In this document: piece by piece, positions 25,254 to 34,483 of the stretch
How the letters are laid out: every line of letters starts with the position of its first letter
Numbering within the stretch: the first letter of the stretch is position 1
Assembly (NCBI GenBank): GCA_013288905.1
Contig: JABDAW010000010.1
Span: forward strand, 1 to 37,444
Source: Bacteroidota bacterium
GTDB taxonomy: Bacteria; Bacteroidota; Bacteroidia; AKYH767-A; JABDAW01
DNA: 37,444 nt
Reading direction: 5' to 3'
Position numbers and translations under genes: made by a program
Notes under the pieces: model-generated
Seen by the model: only the letters and a program-made list of their open reading frames with translations
Told to the model about the DNA's origin: nothing
The model's database searches: none

Positions 25254-27212
25254 ATGAAAAAAGTAAGCGTAAGTTTTTTAATCTTTTTAATGACAGCAAT
25301 GGCTGTCAATACCATCAAAGCACAAACCAAAGACCCTGTATTAATTACTATCGCAGGAGAAAATGTTACTAAATCGGAGTTTGAAAAAGTCTTCAGAAAA
25401 AACAACAGCAAGGAAAAACCAGGTGACCAAAAGGCTGCTGCTGAATACCTCGAACTTTTCATCAATTACAAGCTGAAAGTAAAAGAGGCATGTGATATGG
25501 GAATGGATACTTCCTCGACTTTTGTTGCCGAATTAGCAGGTTACAAGAAGCAATTAGCCACCCCGTACCTGGTGGATAAAGAAGTTACCGACAAGCTGAT
25601 GCACGAGGTTTATGAACGAATGAAAAAGGATGTTCATGCCGCTCATATCCTGATAAAATGTGCTGCTGATGCCTTGCCAAAAGATACTTTGGAAGCTTAT
25701 AATAAAATCATCGCTATCAGGAATCGAATCCTCAAGGGAGAAGATTTTGCGAAGGTTGCCAAAGAAACTTCTGAAGATCCATCTGCCAAGGACAATGGCG
25801 GCGATTTAGGATATTTCTCTGCCATGCAGATGGTTTATCCCTTTGAATCGGCTGCTTTTAATGCAAAAGTAGGTGATGTTTCAATGCCAGTTCGAACAAA
25901 GTTCGGATATCACATCATCAAGAAATTAGACGAAAGAAAAGACCCGGGAGAAGTTTCGGTAGCACATATCATGGTGAAGATTGCAGGCAAGGGAGCAAGT
26001 GCGGAAGATTCTGCAAAAGCTGTTCAGAAGGTTCATGAATTGGTTCAGAAGCTCAAGGATGGTGGCAACTTTGAAGACCTCGCCAAGCAATATTCCGATG
26101 ATGGCGGCTCCAGCAAGAATGGTGGCGTATTGCCTTCGTTTAAGACCGGAAGAATGGTTCCGGAATTTGAGGCAGCAGCATTTGCTTTGAAGAATAAAGG
26201 AGATATTTCAGACCCTGTCCGCACGTCTTATGGATGGCACATTATCAAGATGCTTAATCGCAAAGAAATCGGTTCTTATGATGAAATGCAAAGTGAATTG
26301 AAAGCCAACATTGGCAAGGATTCCCGTTCTGAAGTGAGCAAGGCATCAATGGTAGCGAAGATTAAAAAGGAATATAAATTCAAAGAAGACACCAGGACCA
26401 GGGATGAGTTTTTTGCCATTGCAGATTCAAGTTTAATTAATGGAAAATGGGTGGCTGAAAAGGCAGCAAACCTGACTAAGAATATGTTCAGCCTGAACGA
26501 CAAACAATATACCCAGCAAGACTTTGCAAAGTATATCGCCGCTCATCAGACTTCCAGGAAAAACACCACCCCTCAAGCGATCATTAATGGGATGTATGAT
26601 AATTTTGTAAATGAAACCTGCATGTCTTATGAAGAAGGTCGTTTGGATGTCAAATACCCTGAATTCAAGGACTTGATGCAGGAATATAAAGATGGTATTT
26701 TGTTGTTTGATCTGACCGATAAAAAGGTTTGGTCTAAGGCTGTTAAAGATACTGTTGGCATGAAAGAATTCTTTGAAAAGAATAAAGCGAATTACAAATG
26801 GGGCGAACGTCTGGAAGCTACTATTTACAACTGTTCTTCGGAAGACATAGCAAGTAAAGTGCGTGATTTATTGAAGAAAAAGACCTACACCAATGACTCT
26901 ATTTTGGCGATTATCAATAACTCTTCACAATTGAATCTTTCTATCAAAGAAGGCAAGTTTTCAAAGGGCGATAATCAATATATTGATTCCATCAAATGGA
27001 CGAAAGGACTGACACCTAACTTCACTTCCGGCAAGTCCGTGATATTTATTGATGTAAAAGATAAACTGGCTCCGACTTTAAAGACTCTTGATGAAGCCAA
27101 GGGCTTGGTGACTGCGGACTATCAGTCAAGTTTGGAGAAAGAATGGATTGCATCTCTTCGCAGCAAATATCCTTACAAAGTTGATAAGGATGTCTTGGCA
27201 ACGATTAAATAG
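25254..27212 (+). CDS. Periplasmic peptidyl-prolyl isomerase with two parvulin domains (PpiC/SurA family)
   Basis: 652 residues. A signal peptide (MKKVSVSFLIFLMTAMAVNTIKAQ) targets the periplasm. A SurA-like N-terminal helical region ('ITIAGENVTKSEFEKVFRK', 'YLELFINYKLKVKEA') precedes two PpiC/parvulin domains. The first starts near residue 128 ('VHAAHILIKCA') and ends near 225 ('FGYHIIKKLDER'). The second starts near 232 ('VSVAHIMVKIAG') and ends near 335 ('YGWHIIKMLNRK'). Both retain the AHI..K start, the DGG/NGG-L..F loop and the G.HIIK end. A C-terminal half of about 310 residues has no clear motif. Such proteins chaperone unfolded outer-membrane proteins. It heads a four-gene run on the same strand (to 30485). 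Confidence 0.92.
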   Translation: MKKVSVSFLIFLMTAMAVNTIKAQTKDPVLITIAGENVTKSEFEKVFRKNNSKEKPGDQKAAAEYLELFINYKLKVKEACDMGMDTSSTFVAELAGYKKQLATPYLVDKEVTDKLMHEVYERMKKDVHAAHILIKCAADALPKDTLEAYNKIIAIRNRILKGEDFAKVAKETSEDPSAKDNGGDLGYFSAMQMVYPFESAAFNAKVGDVSMPVRTKFGYHIIKKLDERKDPGEVSVAHIMVKIAGKGASAEDSAKAVQKVHELVQKLKDGGNFEDLAKQYSDDGGSSKNGGVLPSFKTGRMVPEFEAAAFALKNKGDISDPVRTSYGWHIIKMLNRKEIGSYDEMQSELKANIGKDSRSEVSKASMVAKIKKEYKFKEDTRTRDEFFAIADSSLINGKWVAEKAANLTKNMFSLNDKQYTQQDFAKYIAAHQTSRKNTTPQAIINGMYDNFVNETCMSYEEGRLDVKYPEFKDLMQEYKDGILLFDLTDKKVWSKAVKDTVGMKEFFEKNKANYKWGERLEATIYNCSSEDIASKVRDLLKKKTYTNDSILAIINNSSQLNLSIKEGKFSKGDNQYIDSIKWTKGLTPNFTSGKSVIFIDVKDKLAPTLKTLDEAKGLVTADYQSSLEKEWIASLRSKYPYKVDKDVLATIK

Positions 27213-27263
27213 TAATAAAATCCTGAACCTGTCGTTAGTTTTCCTTAGTTAAATAAAACTGCA

Positions 27264-28112
27264 TTGTTCAGAAATATAATTTACTTTTTAATCCTTTCCC
27301 TGATGACTTCCTGTTCCTATTTTAAACATACTGATAGTGGCAATTCGCCGGTGGCAAAGGTGTTCGATGCTACCTTGTATCAGGCTGATGTTAAGGGAAT
27401 TGTTCCAAAAGGAAGTTCCAAACAAGATAGCACACAGATAGTGAAGAGCTATATTGATTCCTGGATTCGAAATGAATTGGTGTTAAATAAAGCTAATAAA
27501 AACCTTAATGATGAATCAAAAGATGTTGAGAAACAACTGGCGGATTATAAGAATTCATTGGTCATTTATGCTTATGAAAAAGAATTGGTAAGGCAGCAAT
27601 TAGACACTAATGTAAAGGATGCGGAGATTGAAAAATATTACAATGAGCATGAAGGGAATTTTGAATTGAAGGATAATATCATCAAGGTTCTTTATCTGAA
27701 ATTGGCAAAGAATTCTCCACGACTTTATACTGTCAGACTTTTGTATAAATCATCAAAGCCTGCTGACAGGAAACTGCTGGAAGACTACTGTCATCAGTAT
27801 GCTGTGAACTATTATCTTGATGATAATTCATGGTTGTTGTTTGATGATTTATTAAAGGAAATTCCTATCAAGACTTACGACAAAGAACAATTCCTCAAGA
27901 ATAATCGCTATGTTGAAATTGAGGATTCCACCTATCTCTATTTTGTAAATATAAGCGGGTTCAAGATTAAAGAAAGTACCTCTCCCCTATCCTTCGAAAA
28001 AGATAATATCAAGAGTATTATCATCAATAAAAGGAAACTCAAATTGATAGGAGATATGGAAAAGAAAGTCTATGACGAAGCTGTGAAGAATAGTGATATA
28101 AAAGTTTATTAA
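27264..28112 (+). CDS. SurA-like lipoprotein lacking a recognisable isomerase domain
   Basis: 282 residues with a probable TTG start at 27264, the only start codon placing the hydrophobic segment correctly; an in-frame stop precedes it and the next ATG lies inside the lipobox. The N-terminus ends in a lipobox, LMTSC (Cys17), so it should be a lipoprotein. The helical N-terminal part ('VKSYIDSWIRNELVLNKANK', 'QLADYKNSLVIYAYEKELVR', 'DAEIEKYYNEHEGNFEL') resembles the N- and C-terminal chaperone lobes of SurA/PpiD, but no complete parvulin signature follows. It lies between two SurA/PpiC genes (51 bp after one, 12 bp before the next), so a chaperone role in outer-membrane assembly is a reasonable inference. 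Sequence-only family call is moderate. Confidence 0.7.
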   Translation: MFRNIIYFLILSLMTSCSYFKHTDSGNSPVAKVFDATLYQADVKGIVPKGSSKQDSTQIVKSYIDSWIRNELVLNKANKNLNDESKDVEKQLADYKNSLVIYAYEKELVRQQLDTNVKDAEIEKYYNEHEGNFELKDNIIKVLYLKLAKNSPRLYTVRLLYKSSKPADRKLLEDYCHQYAVNYYLDDNSWLLFDDLLKEIPIKTYDKEQFLKNNRYVEIEDSTYLYFVNISGFKIKESTSPLSFEKDNIKSIIINKRKLKLIGDMEKKVYDEAVKNSDIKVY

Positions 28113-28124
28113 AACAAATTTGTA

Positions 28125-29492
28125 ATGAAAATAATTAGAAATATAACTGGGATTTTATTCTGCATGATGCTGCTGAATTCCTTTAGCAGCAAGGCTCAAG
28201 TGAAGATTCTTGACCAGGTGGTAGGTGTCGTCGGGGCGAATGTGATTCTTCAATCGGACATTGAATCTCAATATCAGCAATTCCTGCTTCAAGGTGGTCA
28301 GGATAATCCGAATATGAGGTGTGAGATCCTTTATCAAATGCTGATTAATAAACTTCTGCTGAATCAAGCAGTATTGGACAGCGTTGAAGTTTCGAGTACA
28401 CAAGTGGATGAGGAATTAGATAAAAGAATGCGCTTTTATATTCAGCAGATTGGTTCTCAAAAACTCTTGGAAGAGCGTATGGGAAAATCTGTTATTGAAT
28501 TAAAAGCAGAATTCAGAACACTCATCAAAGACCAGATGCTTACCCAGCAAATGCAACAAAAGATTACGAAGGATGTTAATGCCTCGCCCTCTGATGTTAA
28601 GAATTATTATGAACATATTCCAAAGGACAGTTTGCCACGGATTGAATCTGAATTTGAGATTCAGCAAATCGTAAAGAATATTGCAGTTACTGAAGAACAG
28701 AAAAAAACTGTTAGGGATAAATTAGAAGAATACAAACAGGATATTTTGAAAGGCAAAAGGGATTTTGTAGCTACTGCAACTCTCTATTCACAAGACCCTG
28801 GTTCATACAAGAAGGGTGGTGAACTTGGTTTCTTTGGAAGAGGCGATATGCAACCTTCTTTCGAAGCTGCGGCATTCAAGCTTAGACCAGGGGAAATCTC
28901 TGATATTGTTGAAACACCTTATGGATTCCATATTCTTCAATTGATTGAAAGACGGGGCGATCAGATTAATGTAAGACATATTTTATTACGTCCGAAAGTC
29001 AGTGATGAAAACATAGAAATTGCAAGTAAATTTCTTGATAGCGTCAGAACAGAAATTAATAAAGGAACAATAACTTTTACGGATGCTGCTCAAAGATTCT
29101 CTGATGATGCGGATACAAAATACAATGCCGGATTAATGCAAAACACGCAGGATGGCACAACAAAATTTGATGCTACAACCATGGATAAAACTTTGTTCTT
29201 TCAGATTGATCAACTGAAATTAGGTGAGATTTCTAAACCTGTTTCTTATTCGGATAAAGAGCAAAAGGCTGCATTGAGATTACTGATGGTTAAATCAAAA
29301 ACTTCTCCTCATACTGCCAACCTAAAGGACGATTATCAGAAGATCAGAAACGCTGCATTATCTGATAAACAAAACCTGACCTTGTTGGATTGGGTGAAGA
29401 AAAAACGTGCCGAAACTTATGTAAGTATCAATAAGGATTATCTGAAATGTGATGCCTTAAAAGACTGGGTGAAATATGTTGCTGGCAAATAA
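28125..29492 (+). CDS. surA: Periplasmic chaperone/peptidyl-prolyl isomerase SurA
   Basis: 455 residues, close to the usual SurA length. Signal peptide to about residue 24 (SSKAQ). The SurA N-terminal domain follows ('LDQVVGVVGANVILQSDIES', 'CEILYQMLINKLLLNQAVLD', then 'VDEELDKRMRFYIQQIG'). The first parvulin domain runs about 175-275 ('SEFEIQQIVKNI', 'DPGSYKKGGELGFFGRGDM', 'TPYGFHILQLIERRG') and the second about 280-390 ('INVRHILLRPKV', 'DDADTKYNAGLMQ'). The second is less well conserved. SurA escorts unfolded barrel proteins across the periplasm to the BAM complex. It is the third gene of the operon beginning at 25254, and a MoxR gene follows after 24 bp. Confidence 0.92.
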   Translation: MKIIRNITGILFCMMLLNSFSSKAQVKILDQVVGVVGANVILQSDIESQYQQFLLQGGQDNPNMRCEILYQMLINKLLLNQAVLDSVEVSSTQVDEELDKRMRFYIQQIGSQKLLEERMGKSVIELKAEFRTLIKDQMLTQQMQQKITKDVNASPSDVKNYYEHIPKDSLPRIESEFEIQQIVKNIAVTEEQKKTVRDKLEEYKQDILKGKRDFVATATLYSQDPGSYKKGGELGFFGRGDMQPSFEAAAFKLRPGEISDIVETPYGFHILQLIERRGDQINVRHILLRPKVSDENIEIASKFLDSVRTEINKGTITFTDAAQRFSDDADTKYNAGLMQNTQDGTTKFDATTMDKTLFFQIDQLKLGEISKPVSYSDKEQKAALRLLMVKSKTSPHTANLKDDYQKIRNAALSDKQNLTLLDWVKKKRAETYVSINKDYLKCDALKDWVKYVAGK

Positions 29493-29516
29493 TTTGAAAA
29501 GTAAATAATAAAAACT

Positions 29517-30485
29517 ATGAATACAAAATTTAATTCCGATGTTGAAGCAGTAGATTCTCTTGTAGGAACTTACAAGGACCTTCGCAAAGAAATCGGCAAG
29601 GTGATCATCGGGCAAGACGATATTGTGAAGGATGTTCTCATCTCTATTTTCGGGCAGGGGCATTGCTTATTGGTAGGTGTGCCGGGGTTGGCGAAGACTT
29701 TGTTGGTTAATACTATTTCTCAAACTTTAGGCTTGACGTATAACCGAATTCAGTTCACCCCCGACCTGATGCCTTCTGATATTATCGGTACCGAGATATT
29801 AGATGAGAACCGTCATTTTCGTTTCATCAAAGGACCTTTATTTGCAAATATTATTCTTGCCGATGAAATCAACAGAACTCCTCCAAAGACTCAATCTGCT
29901 TTGCTGGAGGCGATGCAAGAAAGAACTGTTACCGCTGCCGGGACCCGTTATGATTTAGGCAAGCCATTCTTTGTTCTTGCGACTCAAAACCCTATCGAAC
30001 AGGAAGGAACTTACCCGCTTCCCGAAGCTCAGTTAGATCGTTTTATGTTTAATGTTTTGTTGGATTATCCGAAGTATGAGGAAGAAATTACTGTTGTAAA
30101 AAACACAACCTCTAATTACAAACCTGAACTTAAAGTCATTATTCATGGAGAAGAAATTGTCTATTTTCAGGATTTGGTTCGCAGGATTCCTATTGCAGAT
30201 AATGTTTTGAATTATGCCGTAACTCTTGCTCAAAAGACTCGCCCGAATACAAAACTTGCGACCGAAATGGTGAACAATTATCTTTCATGGGGTGCTGGTC
30301 CGAGGGCTTCACAATACTTAGTTATCGGTGCTAAGGTAAATGCGATATTCAATGGAAAATATTCTCCAGATATTGAAGATGTGCAGGCAGTTGCAGCAGG
30401 AATTCTTCGTCATAGAATTGTCCTTAATTATAAAGCGGAAGCCGAGAGAATATCTGTCGAAACTATTATCAAAAGCTTGGTTTGA
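29517..30485 (+). CDS. MoxR-family AAA+ ATPase
   Basis: 322 residues, typical for MoxR. Walker A is GVPGLAKT (near residue 53), Walker B is 'IILADEINRTPPKTQSALLE' (near 112), with 'MQERTVTAAG' after it and the sensor/arginine-finger region 'ATQNPIEQEGTYPLPEAQLDRFMF' (near 155). The C-terminal lid has 'WGAGPRASQYLVIGAKV' and 'HRIVLNYKAEAE'. MoxR ATPases act as chaperones that mature metal- or VWA-domain proteins. The usual DUF58 and VWA partner genes are not next to it here. Its place directly after surA is common in Bacteroidota, from my knowledge of the phylum. A bidirectional terminator follows. Confidence 0.93.
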   Translation: MNTKFNSDVEAVDSLVGTYKDLRKEIGKVIIGQDDIVKDVLISIFGQGHCLLVGVPGLAKTLLVNTISQTLGLTYNRIQFTPDLMPSDIIGTEILDENRHFRFIKGPLFANIILADEINRTPPKTQSALLEAMQERTVTAAGTRYDLGKPFFVLATQNPIEQEGTYPLPEAQLDRFMFNVLLDYPKYEEEITVVKNTTSNYKPELKVIIHGEEIVYFQDLVRRIPIADNVLNYAVTLAQKTRPNTKLATEMVNNYLSWGAGPRASQYLVIGAKVNAIFNGKYSPDIEDVQAVAAGILRHRIVLNYKAEAERISVETIIKSLV

Positions 30486-30524
30486 TAGGATTAGAATTCA
30501 ATTTGTAAACTCCCAATAAAAAGA

Positions 30525-30560
30525 AAAGAGCGATAAGTATATCGCTCTTTTTTTATTTTT
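30525..30560. terminator. Bidirectional intrinsic terminator between moxR and the MerR gene
   Basis: AAAGAGCGAT (30525-30534) pairs with ATCGCTCTTT (30541-30550) over a 6-base loop. It is followed by TTTTATTTTT on the plus strand and, on the minus strand, by TTTCTTTTTATT. It can therefore stop both convergent genes. Confidence 0.88.
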
Positions 30561-30598
30561 AAGTCTTTCCTATTACGGGATTGAAAACTAAAAAAAGA

Positions 30599-30961
30599 CT
30601 ATAGATTAGCTCTCAACTCAACTAAGAATTCTTTGACAGACCGAAGCGTCAGAACAACTTGTTCGTTATTGATAGGGTCATCTTTCATCTCTCTCAACTT
30701 AGCTTGAGCACCCGGTATAGAATACCCCTTTTCCCTAACCAAATGATAAATCAATTTGAAATGCTCAATGTCTTCTTTGTTATACTTTCTGTCACCACGG
30801 GAGTTAATACGTCTTGGGTTCAAGATTTCAAATTGTCTTCCCCAGAGTCTTAAAAGTGATGTAGTAACTCCAAACATTTCTGCCAATTCAGTGATGTTCC
30901 AATACAATTTGGTGATCTTGTACTCATCATCAAAATTTTCTTCTTCTTCTTTTTTTGCCAT
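30599..30961 (-). CDS. MerR-family transcriptional regulator (short form)
   Basis: 120 residues. After an acidic start (KKEEEENFDDE), residues about 20-90 form a MerR winged helix-turn-helix: 'YWNITELAEMFGVTTSLLRLWGRQF', 'LNPRRINSRGDRKYNKEDIEHFKLI', 'YHLVREKGYSIPGAQAKLRE'. The C-terminal 30 residues are too short for an effector-binding domain and would only contribute dimerisation. The wing sequence has 'RGDRKY', as in most MerR DNA-binding domains. It is the conserved Bacteroidota short MerR, but target genes are unknown. A TAnnTTTG box lies just upstream. Confidence 0.9.
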   Translation of the reverse strand: MAKKEEEENFDDEYKITKLYWNITELAEMFGVTTSLLRLWGRQFEILNPRRINSRGDRKYNKEDIEHFKLIYHLVREKGYSIPGAQAKLREMKDDPINNEQVVLTLRSVKEFLVELRANL

Positions 30962-30983
30962 ATTTATATTATTTAATGAAGGG

Positions 30984-30991
30984 CAAAGATA
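30984..30991 (-). promoter_or_regulatory. -7 box (TATCTTTG on minus) of the MerR gene
   Basis: CAAAGATA on the plus strand is TATCTTTG on the minus strand, 22 bp before the start codon at 30961. It fits TAnnTTTG. Confidence 0.5.
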
Positions 30992-31022
30992 TAGATTATT
31001 TGATTAATAATATCTTTTCCTG

Positions 31023-31514
31023 TCAGCTTCTAAAATTTTCATACTGCAATGGGATTCCAATATCCTTGGTTTTAAGCAGAGAAATTACATTCTGGAGGTC
31101 ATCAATCTTTTTGCCTGTGACTCTGACCTGGTCATCGTTGATGGATGCCTGAACTTTGATTCCAGTATCTTTTATGATCTTCACTATCTTTTTCGCAGTT
31201 TCTTTATCAATGCCTGTTTTGATTTTAATATCCTTTTTAACCATATTCCCTGAGGCATAGAGTTCTTTCCCGAAATCAAGACAAGATGCATCCAGTCCTT
31301 GCTTCATCATCCTTGAAATAATAATATCCTCAATAGTTTTAAGACGCATATCCTGTTCGGTAACAATGTGCAGCGACATTTCTTTTTTATCAAGATCAAT
31401 CGTGCTTTTGCTGTTATTAAAATCATACCGGTTTAGGATTTCTTTCCTTACGGTATTGATGGCATTATCTAATTTCTGGATGTCTATTTTGCTTACTATA
31501 TCGAAGTTTGGCAT
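31023..31514 (-). CDS. yajQ: YajQ-family nucleotide-binding protein
   Basis: 163 residues, the exact family length. Signatures are the N-terminal MPNFDIVSKIDIQKLDNAIN, 'TIDLDKKEMSLHIVTEQDM', 'KKDIKIKTGIDKETAKKIVK', 'VQASINDDQVRVTGKKIDDLQ' and the C-terminal IGIPLQYENFR-like end 'KDIGIPLQYENFRS'. YajQ proteins have two linked RRM-like folds and bind nucleotides; in Xanthomonas a homologue binds cyclic di-GMP and acts with a LysR-type regulator. No such regulator is in the window, so the role here is open. Cytoplasmic. It is transcribed in the same direction as the MerR gene downstream, with a 61-bp gap. Confidence 0.93.
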   Translation of the reverse strand: MPNFDIVSKIDIQKLDNAINTVRKEILNRYDFNNSKSTIDLDKKEMSLHIVTEQDMRLKTIEDIIISRMMKQGLDASCLDFGKELYASGNMVKKDIKIKTGIDKETAKKIVKIIKDTGIKVQASINDDQVRVTGKKIDDLQNVISLLKTKDIGIPLQYENFRS

Positions 31515-31694
31515 GATTTGAAGTATTATGAAATTTCTATTGTGATGGTGCGAAAATAATATTTCCCTGATAAATCTTTATTCCCAAAATAGCAAGCGTT
31601 TTTAGAAATCATTTATTGTTGCATCCTGGCAAATCAAAATTAATAATAAGATACCTTAGTTTTTGTAATTTAGCAACCTTCATAAAAGCAAAAT

Positions 31695-34145
31695 ATGTCT
31701 AAAAAGAATACATTCAAAGATGAAAGCCCTTTCATAGAACCAAAGGAAGAATCGGATGGTTTCACTGATCCCGTAAAACCTACGAAAGGAGAAAGGAAAG
31801 TGCGCTTTGCATTCTTCAAAGACGAACGGACTCATAAGGTTTTCGGACTGCTATTATTATTTCTATCCGTCATCTTAATGGTGTCTTTTACTTCTTTTAT
31901 TTTTACCTGGAAGGTAGATGATGATATATTCCAAAGGTCATGGAATGAAATATTTTCTTCCCGTGATATTCATGCAGAAAATTGGTTGGGAAGGATAGGA
32001 GCCGTTATATCGCATCAGTTCATTAAAGATTGGTTTGGAGTATCTTCATTTCTGATAGTATTCCTGCTGTTTATCACAGGTGCAAGGATTGTTTTGAATG
32101 CAGTTATTTATCCTTTGAGTAAGGCTTATTCTTATTGCTTTTTCTTTCTTGTATGGGGCTCCATCACTTTATCTTATTTGATAAGAGACCATGATTATTT
32201 ATTCATAGGAGGAGCCTTCGGATATGAACTAAACATTTGGCTGGAAGGTGTTGTGGGCATGGTAGGCACAGGATTTCTTTTGTTCTTTGCTATGCTGATA
32301 TTTCTTGTTATTGCATTCAATATTAATTTCAAACTTCCGAAGAGAGAGAAGCTGGAACCAGCCCTTGCCAATGAAGATATTCCAATTGCAATAAAGGAAC
32401 CAAGAGCTAAGAAAGCAACTCCTCCTAAGCAGAAGGATTTAGACATGGAAATAGTAGGGAATGAAGAAGATGAAAAAGAAAATGCTGAAGAAGAAAATCA
32501 TGAAAATTCTATAGAAGAAACCTTTCTTAAAAGTAAAGACAAAAACAAAAAAGTGGATCATGTTCCTTTAGCGATAGAGACTGTGGCTGTAGAGGAAGTC
32601 GTATCTGAAGTGAAGGGCACGAGGAATACTATTGACACGCCTTATGACCCTACTCTTGAATTATCGAATTATATATTCCCTACCATAGATTTATTGGAAA
32701 ATTATGGCTCGAATAAGATTCAAGTAAACAACGAAGAATTAGTAGAGAATAAAAATAAAATTGTCGAAACACTTGGGCATTATGACATCAGGATTGATAA
32801 GATAAAAGCTACTGTCGGACCAACAATTACACTCTATGAAATTGTTCCTGCGGCAGGCATTCGTATTGCTAAGATTAAGAATCTGGAAGATGATATTGCG
32901 CTGAGTCTTTCTGCTTTGGGAATACGAATTATTGCTCCCATTCCAGGCAAAGGAACCATAGGTATCGAAGTTCCGAACTCCAAGCCTGATACCGTTTCCA
33001 TGCGTTCTATCATTGGTTCGGAGAAATTCCAGAACACTGATTATGATCTTCCCATTGGTCTTGGAAAAACTATCTCTAATGAAGTCTTTGTTGCCGACTT
33101 AGCCAAGATGCCTCACCTTCTTATGGCAGGTGCTACAGGTCAGGGAAAGTCTGTCGGTTTGAATGCTGTTTTGGTATCGCTTCTATACAAAAAACATCCT
33201 TCTCAAATCAAATTTGTTTTGGTTGATCCTAAGAAAGTCGAGCTTACATTATTCAAGAAAATAGAGCGTCATTTCCTTGCTAAACTTCCCGGTGATGATG
33301 AAGATGCAATCATTACAGATACCAAGAAAGTTATCAAGACCCTGAACTCTCTTTGCATAGAAATGGATCATCGTTATGACCTTTTGAAGGATGCGCAAGT
33401 GAGGAATATAAAGGAGTATAATGCCAAGTTTATTCAAAGAAAATTGAATCCTAATGAGGGTCATCATTTCCTTCCCTACATCATATTAGTCATTGATGAA
33501 TTTGCAGATTTAATCATGACTGCTGGCAAGGAAGTTGAGCTGCCCATCGCTCGATTGGCGCAATTGGCAAGGGCTATAGGTATTCACCTTATCATTGCCA
33601 CACAGCGTCCTTCGGTAAATATTATTACCGGAACCATCAAGGCAAATTTCCCTGCGCGTATAGCTTTTCGTGTTACGTCAAAGATTGATTCAAGGACTAT
33701 TTTGGATGCTGGTGGTGCTGATCAATTGGTCGGTCGTGGAGATATGCTTTTGTCCACCGGTGCAGATTTGATTCGTCTGCAATGTGCCTTCGTTGATACC
33801 CCGGAAGTTGAAAAAATTACTGACTTCATCGGCGACCAGCATGGCTATCCCGATGCCTTCCGTCTCCCCGAAGTTTATGAGGAAGGCAAGGAAGGTGAGG
33901 GCGATTTCAATGCCTCAGAAAAGGACTCCATGTTTGATGAAGCGGCGTATATCATTGTCCAGCATCAGCAAGGTTCTGCATCACTGCTCCAAAGGAAATT
34001 AAAGCTGGGCTATAATCGTGCAGGCAGGATTATTGATCAATTAGAAAATGCCGGAATCATAGGTCCTTTTGAAGGAAGTAAGGCACGCGAAGTCTTGATA
34101 AAAGACCAGATGAGCCTCGAAGATCATTTGAAGAAATACAAGTAG
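31695..34145 (+). CDS. ftsK: DNA translocase FtsK
   Basis: 816 residues. The N-terminal part has four or five hydrophobic segments (about residues 50-74, 112-133, 138-160, 168-205), the membrane anchor of FtsK. A short acidic linker (about 240-300) follows, much shorter than in E. coli. The motor has 'HLLMAGATGQGKSVGLNAV' with Walker A at 479-486 and Walker B ILVIDEFADLI at about 598-608, then 'LARAIGIHLIIATQRPSVNIITGTIKANFPARIAFRV'. The C-terminal gamma winged-helix reads 'SASLLQRKLKLGYNRAGRII' and recognises orienting sequences. FtsK pumps chromosomal DNA through the closing septum and activates XerCD. lolA lies downstream, as is common in the phylum, but here array E and a terminator separate the two. 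Confidence 0.96.
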   Translation: MSKKNTFKDESPFIEPKEESDGFTDPVKPTKGERKVRFAFFKDERTHKVFGLLLLFLSVILMVSFTSFIFTWKVDDDIFQRSWNEIFSSRDIHAENWLGRIGAVISHQFIKDWFGVSSFLIVFLLFITGARIVLNAVIYPLSKAYSYCFFFLVWGSITLSYLIRDHDYLFIGGAFGYELNIWLEGVVGMVGTGFLLFFAMLIFLVIAFNINFKLPKREKLEPALANEDIPIAIKEPRAKKATPPKQKDLDMEIVGNEEDEKENAEEENHENSIEETFLKSKDKNKKVDHVPLAIETVAVEEVVSEVKGTRNTIDTPYDPTLELSNYIFPTIDLLENYGSNKIQVNNEELVENKNKIVETLGHYDIRIDKIKATVGPTITLYEIVPAAGIRIAKIKNLEDDIALSLSALGIRIIAPIPGKGTIGIEVPNSKPDTVSMRSIIGSEKFQNTDYDLPIGLGKTISNEVFVADLAKMPHLLMAGATGQGKSVGLNAVLVSLLYKKHPSQIKFVLVDPKKVELTLFKKIERHFLAKLPGDDEDAIITDTKKVIKTLNSLCIEMDHRYDLLKDAQVRNIKEYNAKFIQRKLNPNEGHHFLPYIILVIDEFADLIMTAGKEVELPIARLAQLARAIGIHLIIATQRPSVNIITGTIKANFPARIAFRVTSKIDSRTILDAGGADQLVGRGDMLLSTGADLIRLQCAFVDTPEVEKITDFIGDQHGYPDAFRLPEVYEEGKEGEGDFNASEKDSMFDEAAYIIVQHQQGSASLLQRKLKLGYNRAGRIIDQLENAGIIGPFEGSKAREVLIKDQMSLEDHLKKYK

Positions 34146-34218
34146 GATTATTCCCTTCATTTATTGATGGCAGCTCCCCGAAAAGGGAGCAACTATTATT
34201 AAATTAAGGAAGAAAATA

Positions 34219-34253
34219 AAGCCACAAATTTCAAGTTCGTGGCTTCTCTTTTT
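34219..34253 (+). terminator. Probable terminator after ftsK
   Basis: AAGCCAC (34219-34225) pairs with GTGGCTT (34239-34245) over a 13-base loop that is itself partly complementary, and is followed by CTCTTTTT. A second hairpin lacking a T run, GCTCCC/GGGAGC, lies at 34173-34190. Confidence 0.65.
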
Positions 34254-34292
34254 CCATAAAACCAAAAAGACATAATCCTGCTGCGAGTTCAA

Positions 34293-34483
34293 AATTTCCG
34301 ACCCACATTGAAAAATGTATGACCTGCATTTAAGAATATATGACCCACATTTAAAATTGTTATACCTAATAATTAAGAATGTATGACCCACATTTAAGAA
34401 TGTCATACCTAACAATTAAGAATGTATGACCCACATTTCAAAATGTATGACCTACCTTTAAGAATGTATGACCTACATTTAAG
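34293..34483. repeat. Array E: 9 x 21/22-bp degenerate tandem repeat
   Basis: Nine units start at 34293, 34314, 34335, 34356, 34378, 34399, 34421, 34442 and 34463. They are 21 bp except units 4 and 6, which are 22 bp. The common form is AATGTATGACCCACATTTAA followed by G. AATGT and ACATT inside the unit form a 5-bp dyad. Units 4 and 6 share a variant (TATACCTAAnAATTAAG), suggesting a duplicated pair with its neighbour. The array lies between ftsK and lolA, 170 bp upstream of the lolA start and upstream of its -7 box. The rest of 34146-34653 holds the two ftsK hairpins and the lolA promoter box. Confidence 0.93.

Noticed and set aside
34161-34415. Minus-strand 84-residue frame through array E
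   Set aside because: Repeat-derived frame overlapping the ftsK terminator hairpins; no promoter or family resemblance.
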